Assembly (NCBI GenBank): GCA_947069175.1
Contig: CAMTDV010000019.1
Span: 74,771,358 to 74,835,357 of the forward strand
Direction: 5' to 3'
DNA from: Scalesia atractyloides
Taxonomy: Eukaryota; Streptophyta; Magnoliopsida; Asterales; Asteraceae
DNA: 64,000 bases
This document shows, piece after piece, positions 22,692-34,730 of the stretch (positions are counted from its first letter, which is position 1; each line of letters starts with the position of its first letter). Under the pieces are notes generated by a model that was not told where the DNA came from, did not search any database, and saw nothing but the letters and a program-made list of their open reading frames with translations. Both the position numbers and the translations under genes were made by a program.

Positions 22692-23543
22692 TTATTGAAG
22701 TTCTTTCACAGCGATCTCATGCATCCTTGGCCAATAATAGCCGGTGTTCTTTATCTTAGTTACTACCATTTTTGGTCCGGCATGGATTCTGCATATGCCG
22801 TAGTGTATCTCTCGTATGATGTAGCTTGCTTCTTCAGGATCGAGACATTTTAACAACGGTCCGAGAATAGTTTTTCGGTATAGAGCCCCATCTTGCATTT
22901 GGTATTTGAGGGAGTTTATTCGAATTTTTCTAGCTTGGGATTTATCGCTTGGGAGGATATCATGCAGCAAGTAATTTGTGATGGGAGTCATCCATGTAAC
23001 AGCTTGCGATTCAATTTGAAGTACTTCCGGAGGATTTATTGATGGTGTGTTCACGATCTCGATTCGGACGTCTTTTGCAAGGTGACTGAAGGATACGGAG
23101 GCTAAGTTGCTCAAGGCATCTGCTTTTTTGTTTTTACTTCGGGGCACATGCTGAATTTCACAGGAGTCGAATGCTTCCATTGCCTTTTTAACTTGTTCCA
23201 AGTATTTCATCATATTAGGTTCTCTGGCCTCGTATCCCCCGTTTACTTGATTTGCAACGAGTAAGGAATCAACATGGGCAATTATTTTTCGCGTTCCGAC
23301 CTTGTTTGCGAGTCGGGGTCCTGCTAGCAACACTTCATATTCGGCCTCGTTGTTGGAGCTTTTGAATTCGAGGCGTAGTGCGTTAGTGATGTCGGACCCC
23401 TCTAGGTCCGTTAATATCAAACCCGCTCCGGCTCCTTCGGCGCTCGATGCTCCGTCGGTGTATAACTTCCAAGTCTTATCTTTGTTCGACCCGGGAACTA
23501 CGACTTCGTCCTCAGGTATTTCTACCAGGAAGTCAGCAATCAC
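22692..23543 (-). pseudogene. Tat second (archaeal-type) RNase H plus integrase zinc-binding N-terminus
   Basis: The first ~150 residues form an RNase H fold distinct from the one at 23568-23963. Catalytic acidic residues are visible in LYTDGASS, NNEAEYE, AHVDSLLVANQ and KADALSNLA. This extra RNase H is a marker of the Tat lineage. The last ~70 residues give the integrase HHCC start (IHYGICRIHAG). The frame ends at an in-frame TAA where cysteine-containing sequence follows (LQ-stop-CEEC). Confidence 0.88.
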
Positions 23544-23567
23544 TTGCCCTTTTAAAGAGCCTTTGGT

Positions 23568-24000
23568 TCAGAAAGTAATGTCAAAGGCGCCAAGCTCAAT
23601 GACCCATTTTGCCATTCGACCCGATACCTCTGGTTTACGCAGGACATGTTGAATTCGCTGATCAGTTCTTACTTCAATTGGATGGGCTTGGAAGTACCTC
23701 CGTAGCCTTCGGGAAGCGTGTACGAGCGCTAGTGCCAGCTTTTCCAAGTTAGTATATCTTACCTCGTAATCACGTAAGGTTCGGCTAACGTAATAAATTG
23801 GAATTTGCAATCCGGTTCGGTGCGCCACTAGTACAGCGATAATGGCGCCTTGTGATGCGGAATAGACTGTGAGGACCTCCTTTTCCTTTGGGACTGTGAG
23901 GGCTGGTAACGAACTTAGACATACTTTTAGGTATTTGAAAGCTTGAGCTGCTTCGGGAAACACTTGAAATATGTTTTGAAACTTCTTCAGAGAACATTCA
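23568..24000 (-). pseudogene. Tat first RNase H (connection/tether) region
   Basis: The frame 23963-23568 encodes the RNase H that follows reverse transcriptase in gypsy elements, with YYVSRTLRDYEVRYTNLEKL, HPIEVRTDQRIQHVL and MAKWVIELGAFDI. The first catalytic aspartate region is degenerate (TVYSASQGAI instead of the usual LYLAVS-like form), as expected of this inactive tether domain in Tat elements. A frameshift near 23970 separates it from reverse transcriptase. Confidence 0.82.
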
Positions 24001-24182
24001 TAAATGGGAGGGATTTATCCGCGGTTTTTGATAGGAAACGGTGTAACGCTGCCAATCGGCCATTTAGGGACTGGATTTCTTTTCTGATGTGGGGGGTTTC
24101 ATTGTGAGCACATCATCGACCTTGTCTGGATTGGCTCGTAAACCGTTCGATCCGACCATGACCCCTAGGAATTTTCCTTCCT

Positions 24183-25113
24183 TCAGCCGAACGTACACTT
24201 CTTTGGATTCAATTTCATGTTGATGCTACGTAACCGAGTAAAGGTTTCATGGATGTCTTTTAGCATGGCTTCTTCAGAGTCACTTTTTATTACAATGTCG
24301 TCGACATAAACCTCCAAATTTCGTTCGATTTGATCTTTGAAGGCTTTGTTCATTAGTCGCTGATAGGTTGCTCCAACATTCTTTAAACCGAAAGGCATTT
24401 TTGTGAAGCAGTACATTCCTTCATTTGTGACGAATGCCGTTTTGTCCTCGTCTTCCACCGCCATCTGTATCTGATGGTACCCCTTATATGCGTCTAGGAA
24501 GCACTTCAAACGGAAAGTAGCTACAGAATCGATCTTTTCATCGATTTCAGGGAGTGGATAGCAGTCTTTAGGACAGGCGTTGTTCAGGTCGGTGAAATTT
24601 AACACATTCTCCAGGAGTTATCTTTCTTTCGAACCATTACTGGGTTGGAGACCCAAGTCTGATATCGCACTCCTCGAATGATGCCAGCGTCTAGTAAACT
24701 TTGAACGTCCTGTGCGATTGCTTTCGCTCGATCCGGGGCCATGTGCCTCTTTCTTTGCGCTATTGGTTTTACCGAGTTCCTCTTTAAACGGTGCTGCGCC
24801 ACGACCTTGGTACGCCCTTCGTATCTGAATGTTGCCAAGCGAAGACGTCAATTGATCTAGTTAACAGGTTCCATAGGAGTTTTTTTGTACGTTCTGGTAG
24901 CTGCGCTCCGATGGCAATTTGTTGTTCTGGGAATTCCGGATTGACTGACCAGAGCTCAGTGGGGAGTCCCGAAGCTTTCGACCTAGTAGTTTTAGCTTGC
25001 CGAATTTCAGCGACGCATTGTGCTGATTCGGTGAATATCGTGGCTACTCCGGACTCTGTTGGGAATTTGATTGCCCCATGTATGGTGGAGCTTACTGCAC
25101 CCAAGGCTCGCAT
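24183..25113 (-). pseudogene. Tat reverse transcriptase
   Basis: Pieces 25113-24784, 24838-24599 and 24605-24183 encode the RVT_1 domain in three registers. Diagnostic blocks are WVSNPVMVRKKDNSWRMC, NFTDLNNACPKDCYPLPEID, FTKMPFGLKNVGATYQRLMN and the catalytic YVDDIVIKS (YVDD). The C-terminus KKCTFG is followed by an in-frame TGA where EGKFLGVMV continues. At least three lesions disable it. Minus-strand cDNA synthesis from the element RNA would be its role if intact. Confidence 0.92.
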
Positions 25114-25302
25114 CCCCGGTCATCCGAGTATAAAGTTGTGAGTAGATTTGGATCCTACCACAACGAACGTTAATTGGACAGTTCAGAACCTTTCACCATC
25201 TTGAAACGTTACTGGCAACGTTATCTGCCTTAGCGGTTGAACAATTTCCCCGGAGAAACTTACCAAAGGTGTGGCTACCTTGATAAGTTTGAGCTTTGTT
25301 TG

Positions 25303-25659
25303 TTATGCAAGCTGCTGGAAACATTGGATGTACATGATTTCAAAGGCGCTACCTCCATCGACGTATACTCGCCGAACATAGTGTCCGACTATGATTGCCG
25401 AAATGACTATATGTCCGTCTCGGGCGTCTTTCGGGTTTATTGCTGGGAAATTAGTTGGTTGGCACATCCACTTTGCCATGTACTGACTGGGTCTCTTTGT
25501 GCCCCGATGTTCAATGGACCGGATCATGTTGATATTTGGTTCGGTTTCAGATTTGGGTTGGCTGTAGGTGTTTTCTTGCCTTCCTTGACCTCCTTTACTA
25601 AATGCGACAGTTTTCCGGAACGAATGGCTCGCTCGATTTCTTGCTTTAACGCCCAACAC
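25303..25659 (-). pseudogene. Tat protease region and gag C-terminus
   Basis: The frame ends with VYVDGGSAFEIMY, which corresponds to the retropepsin active site (usual form VDGGSSVDILY; catalytic D in DGGS). Upstream is a conserved hydrophobic block, VISAIIVGHYVRR. It is in a different phase from the gag frame to its right, so a frameshift lies between 25660 and 25769. Confidence 0.75.
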
Positions 25660-25768
25660 TCGTCAGTTGTATGCCCGTTATCTCGGTGATACTCGCAAAT
25701 TTTTTTGGAGTTTTTATCTGCCGTTGGTCACTGTTTTCCTGGTACTGGGAATCGAGTATTTTCTGTAC

Positions 25769-26959
25769 TTAGAATTTCACTTGGGGATTTAGAGAGCTCG
25801 GAGTACGTGTTGAAACGAACATTGCCGTTTCGATTACTGCTACGATCTGGTTTATGGTGTGGTTTCTACTCATGTTCCAATTTTGGCTACGATCTTTTGG
25901 TGGAGAATTTCGCCTCAATGAAGTTGTTCGAGCTTTTGCATTTCTGAACGATGTGTCATTTGGTTGCCCGCATGCGCTCTTTCCCCGTACAAATGCTCTG
26001 GCTCGCTCCATAAGGACTTCCATTGTTTTTGGGAGGTCCTCGTGGAGTTTCTCGACCAACTGATTGTTTCGCACACAATGACAGAAACCCGATACTTGCA
26101 ACTGGTCTACTGCACCACTGATTTGCATGCTTTCTTTATTAAACCGATCAAGGAAATCCTCAACAGATTCCCCGTTGCGCCGTTTGATGTGATGGACCTC
26201 CGTTATATCCTTCGAACAACGTCGCTGCTGGCAAAAATTTTGGGGGAATAGACGACGGAAATCTTCGAAGTGACTGATCGAGCCCTCTGGTAGACCGTCG
26301 AACCAAACTCTGACCGATCCGGTGAGTGTTTGCGCGAACATGTGGCACCATGCTGGCATTGGCCACTGTTCGACCTTGGCTGCTCCGGCAAAGGAGAACA
26401 TGTGATCATCCGGGTCGGACGTACCATCGTAACTTTTTAAATACGGCAACATTTTGAGTTTTGAAGGTAGCGGAGCATTAGCAATTCGCAGAGTGAACTT
26501 TGATTGAGAAGACATGGAGACAGGGCGGTAAGGCATGACGAGTTCCTAGTCCTGTGGGTTGATGCCCAAGGAATCCTGGTGAAACGAACCATATAGGTTG
26601 TTATGGGGGGATTGATTCGGATGAGTAAAACTCTGAACGACAGATATTGGAATGGAGCTCATGATAGGAGTAGGACTTACCAAAGATCCGGAGGAGAAAA
26701 TCCCAGTTGGCATAGCCATAGTTCCTTGGAGAGAATTTTCGAATAAGTTTGACCGCAAGGCCTGGAGCATCTCTTCTCGTTGTTGCTGTTGTTTGAGCTG
26801 TCTCAGGAGTTCCAAATTGCGCTGCATAAAAACATCATCAAACTCCGGGGTGGCGAAAGCGACAGATGAAGGTGCTGTCGAAGAAGCAATAGAACTGACA
26901 GCTAACGGTGCTGTCTGTATATTCTGCGTGGTTATGGCCTCAGTGACTGTTGTCGACAT
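25769..26959 (-). pseudogene. Tat gag
   Basis: The frame from the ATG at 26959 reads through a Gln-rich coiled stretch (RQLKQQQQREE, residues ~53-63) to an in-frame TAG at about 26546, and resumes in the same phase at 26536. The second part holds the Retrotrans_gag capsid domain: SYDGTSDPDDHMFSF, WFDGLPEGSI, F..DRFNKES. Gag would form the virus-like particle. No zinc knuckle is visible, consistent with many Tat gags. The start follows the primer site at a normal leader distance. Confidence 0.85.
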
Positions 26960-27085
26960 GCATGATTGGGGCGTGTTTCCAGACGCGATGTCTTCATAGG
27001 ATGGAAAACTAGAAGCCGTCAGTTGGAAAAAGGAGAATGCAGAGTACTATGTGGGAAAAGAAAACGTTAATGGATTCAAGGGGAT

Positions 27086-27092
27086 GGCGCCA
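27086..27092 (-). other. candidate primer-binding site
   Basis: One base inside the 5' LTR the minus strand reads TGGCGCCATCCCC. TGGCGCC matches the complement of a tRNA 3' end GGCGCCA (Asp-type in plants, used by the related Athila group). The match fails after seven bases, so the primer identity is uncertain. Confidence 0.55.
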
Positions 27093-27093
27093 C

Positions 27094-27522
27094 TGAAGAC
27101 TCAGAAACCAACCGACTACAGTTTGGAAGGAAGAGTCTCAGGAAAGAAGTGTAAACCTGCACAAATGACAGAGAACACACCGTTAGCCTCGTCACAGGGA
27201 GGGGGGCCTCTCTGTGACCAAGCTCGGGCGTGAGAATAAGTGTTTGAGCAAGAGAGAGAATAATGGTTAACAGAGAGAGAGAGAGAGAGAGAAAGTAGGC
27301 GTTACCCATTTTTTGAGTAGGTTGGGGGGTATTTATAGTTTACTGATAATTTGACGTGACAGAGTTTGTTAGACCCGAACCAATTACTATCTCAGCATTA
27401 AATGTGTGGGGCCCAAAGTTAGTTACAAAGATTCCTTCGTTGCCGGACAACTCCTTAGCTCGGAGCCTTATTTGTTCGGTGATAATGGTGTTCAATCCGA
27501 TACGATGTATCTTTCCTCTTCA
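27094..27522 (-). repeat. Tat element 5' LTR
   Basis: 429 bp, TGAAGA...TCTTCA, co-linear with 11509-11929. On the minus strand a TATA-type motif (AAATACC context, complement of GGGTATTTATAG at 27329) supports a promoter. The GA microsatellite at 27272-27294 is expanded relative to the other LTR. Confidence 0.92.
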
Positions 27523-28368
27523 ACTTCATAATTAACATAGAAAGTATTTATATACCAAACAAAGTTCTATGATTTTCTGTTTTTTCATATTGTTAAGTTG
27601 TTTGTATCTAAAAGATGTTAAGTTGTTTGTATCTAAAAGAATAAAATAAATATAAAGATGCAATTTTTTCAAAGGAAAAAGTATTCAAGTTAATTATAGG
27701 AAACGAAACATCAATATCTTCCTAGTAATTAAATTAATTATAGGAAACAAAACATCAATAACTTCCTAAATTAGTTGACGAACATTTCATGTACGGATGA
27801 GAATAACAACGAAAAAATATTTTCACAAAATCTTTTCTTACTCAAAACCAATGCAATTAACTAAACCAGTTAAATAGTTCAACCATCACTCGTAAAAAAA
27901 CTATTCGGTATAACTAGGGCCATTCCAATTTCCAACCCATCCCAACAAACCAATAATTAGTATGATTCTTGGTCAATCTAATTAATCTGTATAGTTTAAA
28001 AACATTACTTAAAATGGTGAATTTGATACTTTCTCTGCTAAAGCCAAACTACTCGACGATTGAGGATCGTTCGACGATCGCTTGAAAAATGCCCGAAAAA
28101 TACTCGTTCGATTCCCGCTCAGTTTGTAAATGAGCCGCTCGGCTCGGTTCGATTTGAAAACGAGCCAAGCATGAGCAAAGGTTCGCTCGCTCGTCGATCG
28201 CTCGGTTTCGCTCGAATTATTTTTATAAAAATAATTAATATATATACTTGTATAGATAAGTAGCCTAAGAAAAATTAAAAGCGCAAGAAACATACTAGCC
28301 CAACTCAATACCAAAACCTAACCCTAATTCCTAAAAATTCAAATCAGCATCTAATCTCCTGCTACATA
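27523..28368. other. spacer between the Tat and the chromovirus elements
   Basis: AT-rich, no supported gene. It contains a short tandem duplication of TAAGTTGTTTGTATCTAAAAG (27593-27640) and a GAGCCG-rich hAT-like fragment (28040-28215). Confidence 0.6.
28040..28215. repeat. GAGCCG-rich hAT-like fragment
   Basis: It shares TAAATGAGCCGCTCGGCTCGG and AACGAGCCAAGCATGAGC blocks with 9262-9450, followed by the same kind of AT-rich tail (CTCGAATTATT). No termini or target duplication are visible. Confidence 0.5.
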
Positions 28369-28552
28369 TGTAACATCCGTCAAAAAACGGGTTTCCAAAA
28401 CCCGCTTCATTTATTAACCGAATAGTCAGTCATAAATTTTCGTTGCGTATATATTGTTTATTTTAATTTTAAATGATACATAATTAATAAACATTTTAGA
28501 ATTTAAAAACTATAATTAATAAACAATAAATAACAAGTGAAGAAAAATGAAA

Positions 28553-28628
28553 GGGAGCTGCCGGGTTTCGAACCCGGGTCAGCAGGTTCCAACAAACAAA
28601 CACTTAACCGTTCCGCCACTTGACTTCT
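28553..28628 (-). promoter_or_regulatory. opposite-strand tRNA-like module, T-LTR copy C
   Basis: On the minus strand A-box TGGCGGAACGG matches the consensus fully, and GGTTCGAAACC (10 of 11 to the B-box) starts 44 nt after the A-box start, the canonical tRNA spacing. CCGGGTTTCGAACCCGG forms a perfect T-arm-like palindrome. Confidence 0.75.
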
Positions 28629-29353
28629 TTGTTATTATATCGAAACAAATAAAACTTATGATGAAATCCGAATTCAAACCGGACTTCCAGCGCGGCTGAA
28701 CTCGCAATCACCGGAAAATCCGGCGATCCGCGAGTTTAGCCATTTTTCCTTTTGACTATAACGTTTATAACCGACGTCTACATCGGTTATAACCGACGTC
28801 TGACCCCCAATCCAAGTCGTAACCGCCGGAGAAACCTTGACCACGAATCAAGACCCAATTTAGACTAAATTCATCCGGTTCTACCCTATAAATTCCCCCC
28901 TCAACCTTCCAGGAATCCTTTCGCTCAAGACCGCACACTTTTTCGTAGTTGAAGTGCTCAGAAACTCGTCGCCGGAGATTTCCAATTTCGCCGGAATAGG
29001 TCACCGGAAAACCGAACCCATTTCATTTCTTTGCCTTACTCTAAAATAGGACTTCTAGAGCTCAGACAGAAAGCACCGCACTCACCTCAAACTTCCTGTA
29101 GATCCTCTGTCGCAAGTTACACATCGCCGGAAAAGTTTCAGTCACCGGAAATTCGTCGGAAAATCACACCTGTTCGGTACAACATCCTTAAAACCTTTCT
29201 GTTTAAATTAATTTCGTTAATCACTAATACTCAATCAACTAATTCAACAAGAATTATTGATTAATCAGTCGAGTTGATTCTCTGGTTTCATAAACTGAAG
29301 AAGATGAAGTTTGTAATGTGTTTAAAGGAAATTGAAAACGGAAATTATACCGG

Positions 29354-29766
29354 GTTAGACACACAGTCCAGTGGTGGACTGTGTGCATATTTAAATCATG
29401 GTCCCGGGTTCGACTCTGTCCTTGTTCCGATTCGTCACAATATTCAAACCTTTTTATAAAACCCAAATTCGGAACTTGACAGTAAGTATATAAGACAAAT
29501 AAAAATCATAATATAAACGGGTTAGTCACCCAGCCCAGTTGGTAGGGCTGGGTGCGTTGCAAGACCAAGGTCTCGAGTTCGAAACACATACTGCGCACCG
29601 GTTCGATCAGTTAAAAACCTTTTTAAATAAATTAATTTCTGAATTAATCTAATTAATATATAACTATAATTAAAATCAAATTTATTTCGGGTTAGACACG
29701 TAGCTCAGTTGGTAGAGCTGCGTGCACACGTACGGGAGGTCACGAGTTCGAACCTCACTCAGCGCA
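29354..29766 (+). promoter_or_regulatory. three tRNA-like modules of T-LTR copy C
   Basis: Modules at 29354-29425, 29521-29599 and 29691-29766 (starts 167 and 170 bp apart). Their D-arm-like hairpins are CACACAGTCCA/TGGACTGTGTG, CACCCAGCCC/GGGCTGGGTG and CACGTAGCTC/GAGCTGCGTG (one G-T pair). B-box cores are GGTTCGACTC, AGTTCGAAAC and AGTTCGAACC. Each module is followed by AT-rich linker containing TATAATTAAAATC. Confidence 0.75.
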
Positions 29767-30245
29767 CATAATAAACACAATCAGACCGGTCAACGGTCAA
29801 AGTCAACGGTCAACATTTTTTTTATTATTTATTTATTTAATCAGAAAATTATTTAAAAATACTTAAAAATAATATTTTCAAAGTTAGAAAATGTCCTTAA
29901 ACTCACAAAAATAAATCTAGAAATCCTATTAAGGTTATGAATTAAAATTATTAATCTCAAATAAAATCCATTTATTTATCGAACCATTATGTTATTATTT
30001 AGGGTAGTTTCTATCGTGGCTAAATCCAAATTCGTGCGCATTCATCATCAATCCAAGAAAACGCAACCACTGTGAGTGAATTCTTACAAATTCCCCTTTT
30101 TATTCATGTTTTGGGGTGTATCATGTGTCGCTTAAATTAATTCGCTTATTCAAACTCGTGCTATACCATTATATGATCTAAACTTAGAATGTAAATATTG
30201 TTTGTTGTGATGTATTACATATTGTCAAGTTGTGTGCAAATTATT

Positions 30246-30416
30246 CATTAGGCCCATCATTTCCTCGTGGGAGACGAGTTGAACAACGTGTGCCTCAAAA
30301 ACATTCATTAGGCCCATCATTTCGTTGAACAACGCGTGCCTCAAAATCATTCATTAGGCCCATCAGTTCCTCGTGGGAGACGAGTTGAACAACGCGTGCC
30401 TCAAAAACAATCATTT
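30246..30416. repeat. minisatellite in T-LTR copy C, three units
   Basis: ATTAGGCCCATCA(T/G)TTC followed by GAACAACG(T/C)GTGCCTCAAAA, in units of about 50-63 bp depending on whether CTCGTGGGAGACGAG is present. Confidence 0.85.
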
Positions 30417-31067
30417 GGTGTATGTGTGTGGAATATTTAATATTATATGTTTCGGAAATCCCGACGACTTCGCCGTTTAATTACGATTTCGCTCAAAATA
30501 ACCGTAGAATTAACTCTCACAACGGTTATAACCGACGTCTGAACCCGCGACATCAGCTGTAACCGCCGGAGAACGGCTGACTTCGAATTGAGACCGAATT
30601 CAGACCCATTCATCTCAATACTACCCTATAAATACACCCTCAACTCGCCAGAAACCTTTCACACTCAAATCGCACCTTTTCTCGGCGAAAACTCACTCGC
30701 CGGAAATTTTTATTACTTCGCCGGAAAACCGTATCAGTAATCTCTGAGCTTACTGAACCCCCTAAACTTTTACCGAAGTCACCCACAACCTTTGTAACCT
30801 TTCGGAAGACTCTCTGCTGCAAGAGACTCGTCGCCGGAAGAACTTGCTGCCACCGGAGTTCTGCCGGAAAACAGAGGAGAAACAGCCGGTACTTCTCACG
30901 CCTGATTCCTTCCCTTTTTACTTTTATCTCGACTGTAATTGATCATAAAACACTAAAGAAACTTGAATCAACATTCGAACCAGTCAGTCGCCACTTCCGG
31001 TTAAAACCAGTGAAGAAGACGACGTTTCAGTAATGGTTAAGTATAATTAAAATCAAGATAATTACGG

Positions 31068-31479
31068 GTTAGACACACAGTCCAGCGGTGGACTGTGTGC
31101 ACTTTTAACGCTAAGGTCACGAGTTCGAGTATTGTCCCTCACACGCCGCCTTGATAAAAAATTCTTTTTTCAGCAAACTGAACCGGGTTGATTTAAGAAT
31201 ATGTTAAGTATATTGATAACCGAGTTTATAACCAAGTGCGACACACAGTCCAGCGGTGGAGTGTGTGTCCGCTAACCCACAGGTCCCGGGTTCGAGACCT
31301 GTGGAGCACACCGGTTTTGTGATTTAATTCATTTTTAAAATAAAGTGATTTCTGTTTAAATCTAATTAATGTATATATGTAATTAAAATCGGATATATGA
31401 CGGGTTAGACACGTAGCTCAGTTGGTAGAGCTGCGTGCACGCGTACGGGAGGTCTCGGGTTCGAGCCTCACCCAGCGCA
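31068..31479 (+). promoter_or_regulatory. three tRNA-like modules of T-LTR copy D
   Basis: Modules at 31068-31148, 31237-31312 and 31404-31479 (starts 169 and 167 bp apart). The third has TAGCTCAGTTGG and GGTTCGAGCC 44 nt apart. The second hairpin has one mismatch (TGGAGTGTGTG). Confidence 0.75.
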
Positions 31480-31969
31480 CAATAATATGCCTTCGAACCG
31501 GTCAACGTTAGTCAAAGTCAACGGTCAAAAGTCTACTGTAGCAAAAATAAAATATTTTTTTATTATTTTTATTTAATTATTTTAATTAAAAATCAATTAA
31601 AAATACTTAAAAATAACATTTTTAAGGTTAGAAAATAGCCTCAAACTCACAAAAATACACCCAACAATCCTACTAAAATAGATTAATAAAATCCGTTTAC
31701 TTACCAAACCATAATGCGATTTATCTAGGTTAATTTCACTCGTGGTTAACACCATTTCGTGTGCATTCAACCTCATCAACCGAACGCACCCAAGGTGAGT
31801 GAATTCTTACAAACTCCCCCTTTTTATTCACGTTTTGGGGTGTATCATGCGTCGCTTAAACTAATTCTCTTATGCAAATTCGTGCTATACCATTTTATGA
31901 ACTAAATTAGAATGTAACTATTATTGGTTGTGATGTATTACATATTGTCAAAGTTGTATGCAAATTATT

Positions 31970-32237
31970 TAGGCCCATCAGTTCCTCGTGGGAGACGAGA
32001 ACAACGCGTGCCTTAAAACTCATTCATTAGGCCCATCAGTTCCTCGTGGGAGACGAGAACAACGCGTGCCTCAAAACTCATACATTAGGCCCATCAGTTC
32101 GTAAGAACAACGCGTGCCTCAAAACTCATACATTAGGCCCATCAGTTCGTAAGAACAACGCGTGCCTCAAAACTCATTCATTAGGCCCATCAGTTCCTCG
32201 TGGGAGACGAGTCGAACAACGCGTGCCTCAAAACAAT
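31970..32237. repeat. minisatellite in T-LTR copy D, five units
   Basis: AACAACGCGTGCCT occurs at about 32011, 32069, 32113, 32153 and 32215, with AGGCCCATCAGTTC between. Unit length alternates between about 40 and 60 bp. Confidence 0.85.
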
Positions 32238-33387
32238 TATTTGGTGTTTGTGTGTTCAATATTCAATATTATGTGTTGTGTGAATAAATTTACATCTACA
32301 TTTACTCATATGTGGTATGCACCTTATTTATAATCAATTGGATAAACTTGTTCAAATGTTTTCCATAGGATTCACTCGCCAACATTATGTTGATCCAAAA
32401 ACCTTTTTACACATGATACAGGTGAACAGGTTGAAGCAAGGAAAACATAGGATATGCCTTAGAAGAGAACCAAGAAGCTTAGATTGATAGTTAGAACATG
32501 TTATATCATTTATTGTAAATTTCCATTAAATTGTATTAATGAATATGAAACATATAATAAATGTCATGAGCTTTGATGATAACCCAATTATGCCCCGATC
32601 ACCTTTTCCGCTGCGGGTCGGGGTGTGACACAAATAGCAGTCACATCCATAACATACAATAACATATGACAGCATACATTAACATACCAACAACATACGA
32701 TAAATAACATAAATGAACTGTGCGATCAAGGCTCAATCAAACGGAGCCGATCGTATTGCATGTACTGAAAATGAAAATGTCTGTGCGATCAAGGCTCAAT
32801 CAACCGGAGCCGATCGTATGTGGGCACGCCAGGTTCAACCTCATAATGAAATGGGGAACATGCTCAACGCTCATAATGTAATGGGGAGCGACGGCCTATG
32901 AAATTGCATGTACTGAAAATAATAAACTTGCATCCAACAATAACTACACAACAGAAACAAACTGAATACACTAGTTCATGATATGATGTATGCACAATGG
33001 TTTAAGTATAATATATAAATCAAGACACATGATACACCCCAAAACGTGATTAAACGGGGAATTTGTAAAGATTCACTCACATTGGGTGCGTTGGATTGGA
33101 GATGGTGAGATGCGCACGAATTAGATGAGCGGAACAACGAGAAATACTAACCTAAATAATAACGGAAAAATATATTAATTGAGTGGATTTTATTAAGGAT
33201 TTTAATGAAATTTTTAGATATATTTTTGTGAGTTTATGGCTATTTTCTATCTTTAAAAATGTTATTTTTAAGTATTTTTAATTGATTTTTAAATTAAATT
33301 AAATAAATAAAAATATAAAAAAAATTGTTTATTTTGCGTTGACCGTTGACCGTTGACCTGTTGACCGGTTCGGTCAGGGACATGGTT

Positions 33388-33803
33388 TGCGCTGGGTGAG
33401 ACTCAAACCCGAGACCTCCCGTACGCGTGCACGCAGCTCTACCAACTGAGCTACGTGTCTAACCCGAAATAATATTGTTTTTAATTATATTTATACACTT
33501 ATTCAGTTTAACCGAAATTCTTTTAATTGTAAAAACATTTTAATTCAACAACTCGGTGCTAGTGATGGGTTTCGAACGCGCGACGTATGGTTTAATATTG
33601 CACACAGTCCACCGCTGGACTGTGTGTCTAACCTGGTTATTATCTCTGTTTTTATTATACTTAACAACTAACTGAGTTAACCCGGTTTAGTTTTTAAACA
33701 AAAAGGCATTTTATTATATAAGGAGTGCGTGTATCAGGGTTCGAACTCGGGTCATGCGTATATGTTTTGCACACAGTCCACCACTGGACTGTGTGTCTAA
33801 CCC
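33388..33803 (-). promoter_or_regulatory. three tRNA-like modules of T-LTR copy E
   Basis: Modules at 33388-33465, 33555-33633 and 33725-33803 (ends 168 and 170 bp apart). The first has the perfect A-box TAGCTCAGTTGG; the other two carry the CACACAGTCCA hairpin. Confidence 0.75.
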
Positions 33804-34647
33804 GTTCATTTTACTGGTTTTAAATATACTTATAACCTAATTAACTTCGTCTTCTTCGTTCAAATTTCCGTTGACTGAATCAATGATCCGTTTCTTGTTT
33901 TTTACGATTGACAAATATTCTTAAGGCTATAATGAAATGACAGAGATGGAAATTAGAGGTGAACATACCGATGAGCGGTTTATTTCAGAATTCCGGTAAT
34001 TGCGTCGGCTCTGTTTTTATGCTCTTCAACTGAACAAGACAATTAACTGTTTTGATTAGTCAATCGTGGAATTGAAGCGTTCAGCAATTGTTAACAGAGG
34101 GTTTGAATGCCCTTACCGATTCCCAGATGAATATAGCGATTTTCAGAATCTTTCCGGCGAACTGAAATTAGCCGAATATAACGCCTGAATTCGATTTCAA
34201 TTGAGAGGTTTAAGTTAGAAATAGCCTAACAATTGTTTAACTACAATGATATTGAAAGGTTTACCGTTTGAGGATGAATACGGTTTTCCGGCGACTTTTG
34301 CAGAAAATTCCGGCGAGTTGATTTAGACTTTCTGACGGTCTGAAAATGTGACGAGAGTGAAATGGAGTATTGTTATGACGTCTCTGAGTCGCGAGAGAGG
34401 TCTAGAATTGAAGTAATTGTGACTTGATTCATTTCGGTTATAAAAACCGATTAATAAAGAAAATTGATGTTCAATCACTTCTGAATTGATTACAATCATC
34501 GGTTCATCGGTTATAAAATGTGAATGAACGATTAATCAAACGATTAGACGATTGATTTGCCGATTTCAGTTTCTCAGTTTGCGCAACCGGTTTTAACCGA
34601 GTTTGTGTATAAATTTAATTTGTTTCCTAGAAATAACAGAAAACACA

Positions 34648-34730
34648 AAGTGGCGGAGTGGTGATGTGAGTGTGTGATAAGGCGTTTGGAGTTGTTCTTG
34701 GCTGACCCGGGTTCGAGTCCCAGCAGCAAC
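34648..34730 (+). promoter_or_regulatory. opposite-strand tRNA-like module, T-LTR copy E
   Basis: A-box TGGCGGAGTGG and B-box GGTTCGAGTCC both match consensus fully. Spacing is longer than in copy C, as in tRNAs with a long variable arm. CCCGGGTTCGAGTCCCAG resembles a T arm. Confidence 0.72.

Larger units (their letters stand above)
11509..27522 (-). mobile_element. Ty3/gypsy LTR retrotransposon, Tat lineage, nested and decayed
   Basis: A 16.0-kb element on the minus strand. Its LTRs (27094-27522 as 5', 11509-11929 as 3') begin TGAAGA and end TCTTCA and differ by roughly a dozen substitutions and small indels. The flanking 5-mers ACGTC and ACTTC are a target duplication with one mismatch. 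Order on the minus strand: LTR, primer site, gag, protease, reverse transcriptase, RNase H, a second RNase H, integrase, then a plus-strand additional gene, polypurine tract, LTR. The second RNase H and the antisense 3' gene identify the Tat group. Two later insertions (15062-18677, 18776-21299) account for about 6.1 kb, leaving about 9.9 kb originally. Confidence 0.9.
28369..30448 (+). repeat. T-LTR copy C (5' LTR), 3'-truncated
   Basis: It starts TGTAACATCCGTCAAAAAACGG and matches copy F nearly base for base until about 30448, where the sequence switches to the body of copy D. About 370 bp of the LTR 3' end are missing. It contains one opposite-strand and three sense tRNA-like modules and three units of the CAACGCGTGCCTC minisatellite. 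Confidence 0.88.
30449..32630 (+). repeat. T-LTR copy D, 5'-truncated, inside the chromovirus-type element
   Basis: It matches copy B closely from about B's position 360 onward and ends in GGGTCGGGGTGTGACA at 32630. The first ~360 bp are absent; it is fused directly to copy C. Three sense tRNA-like modules and five minisatellite units are present. Confidence 0.85.
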
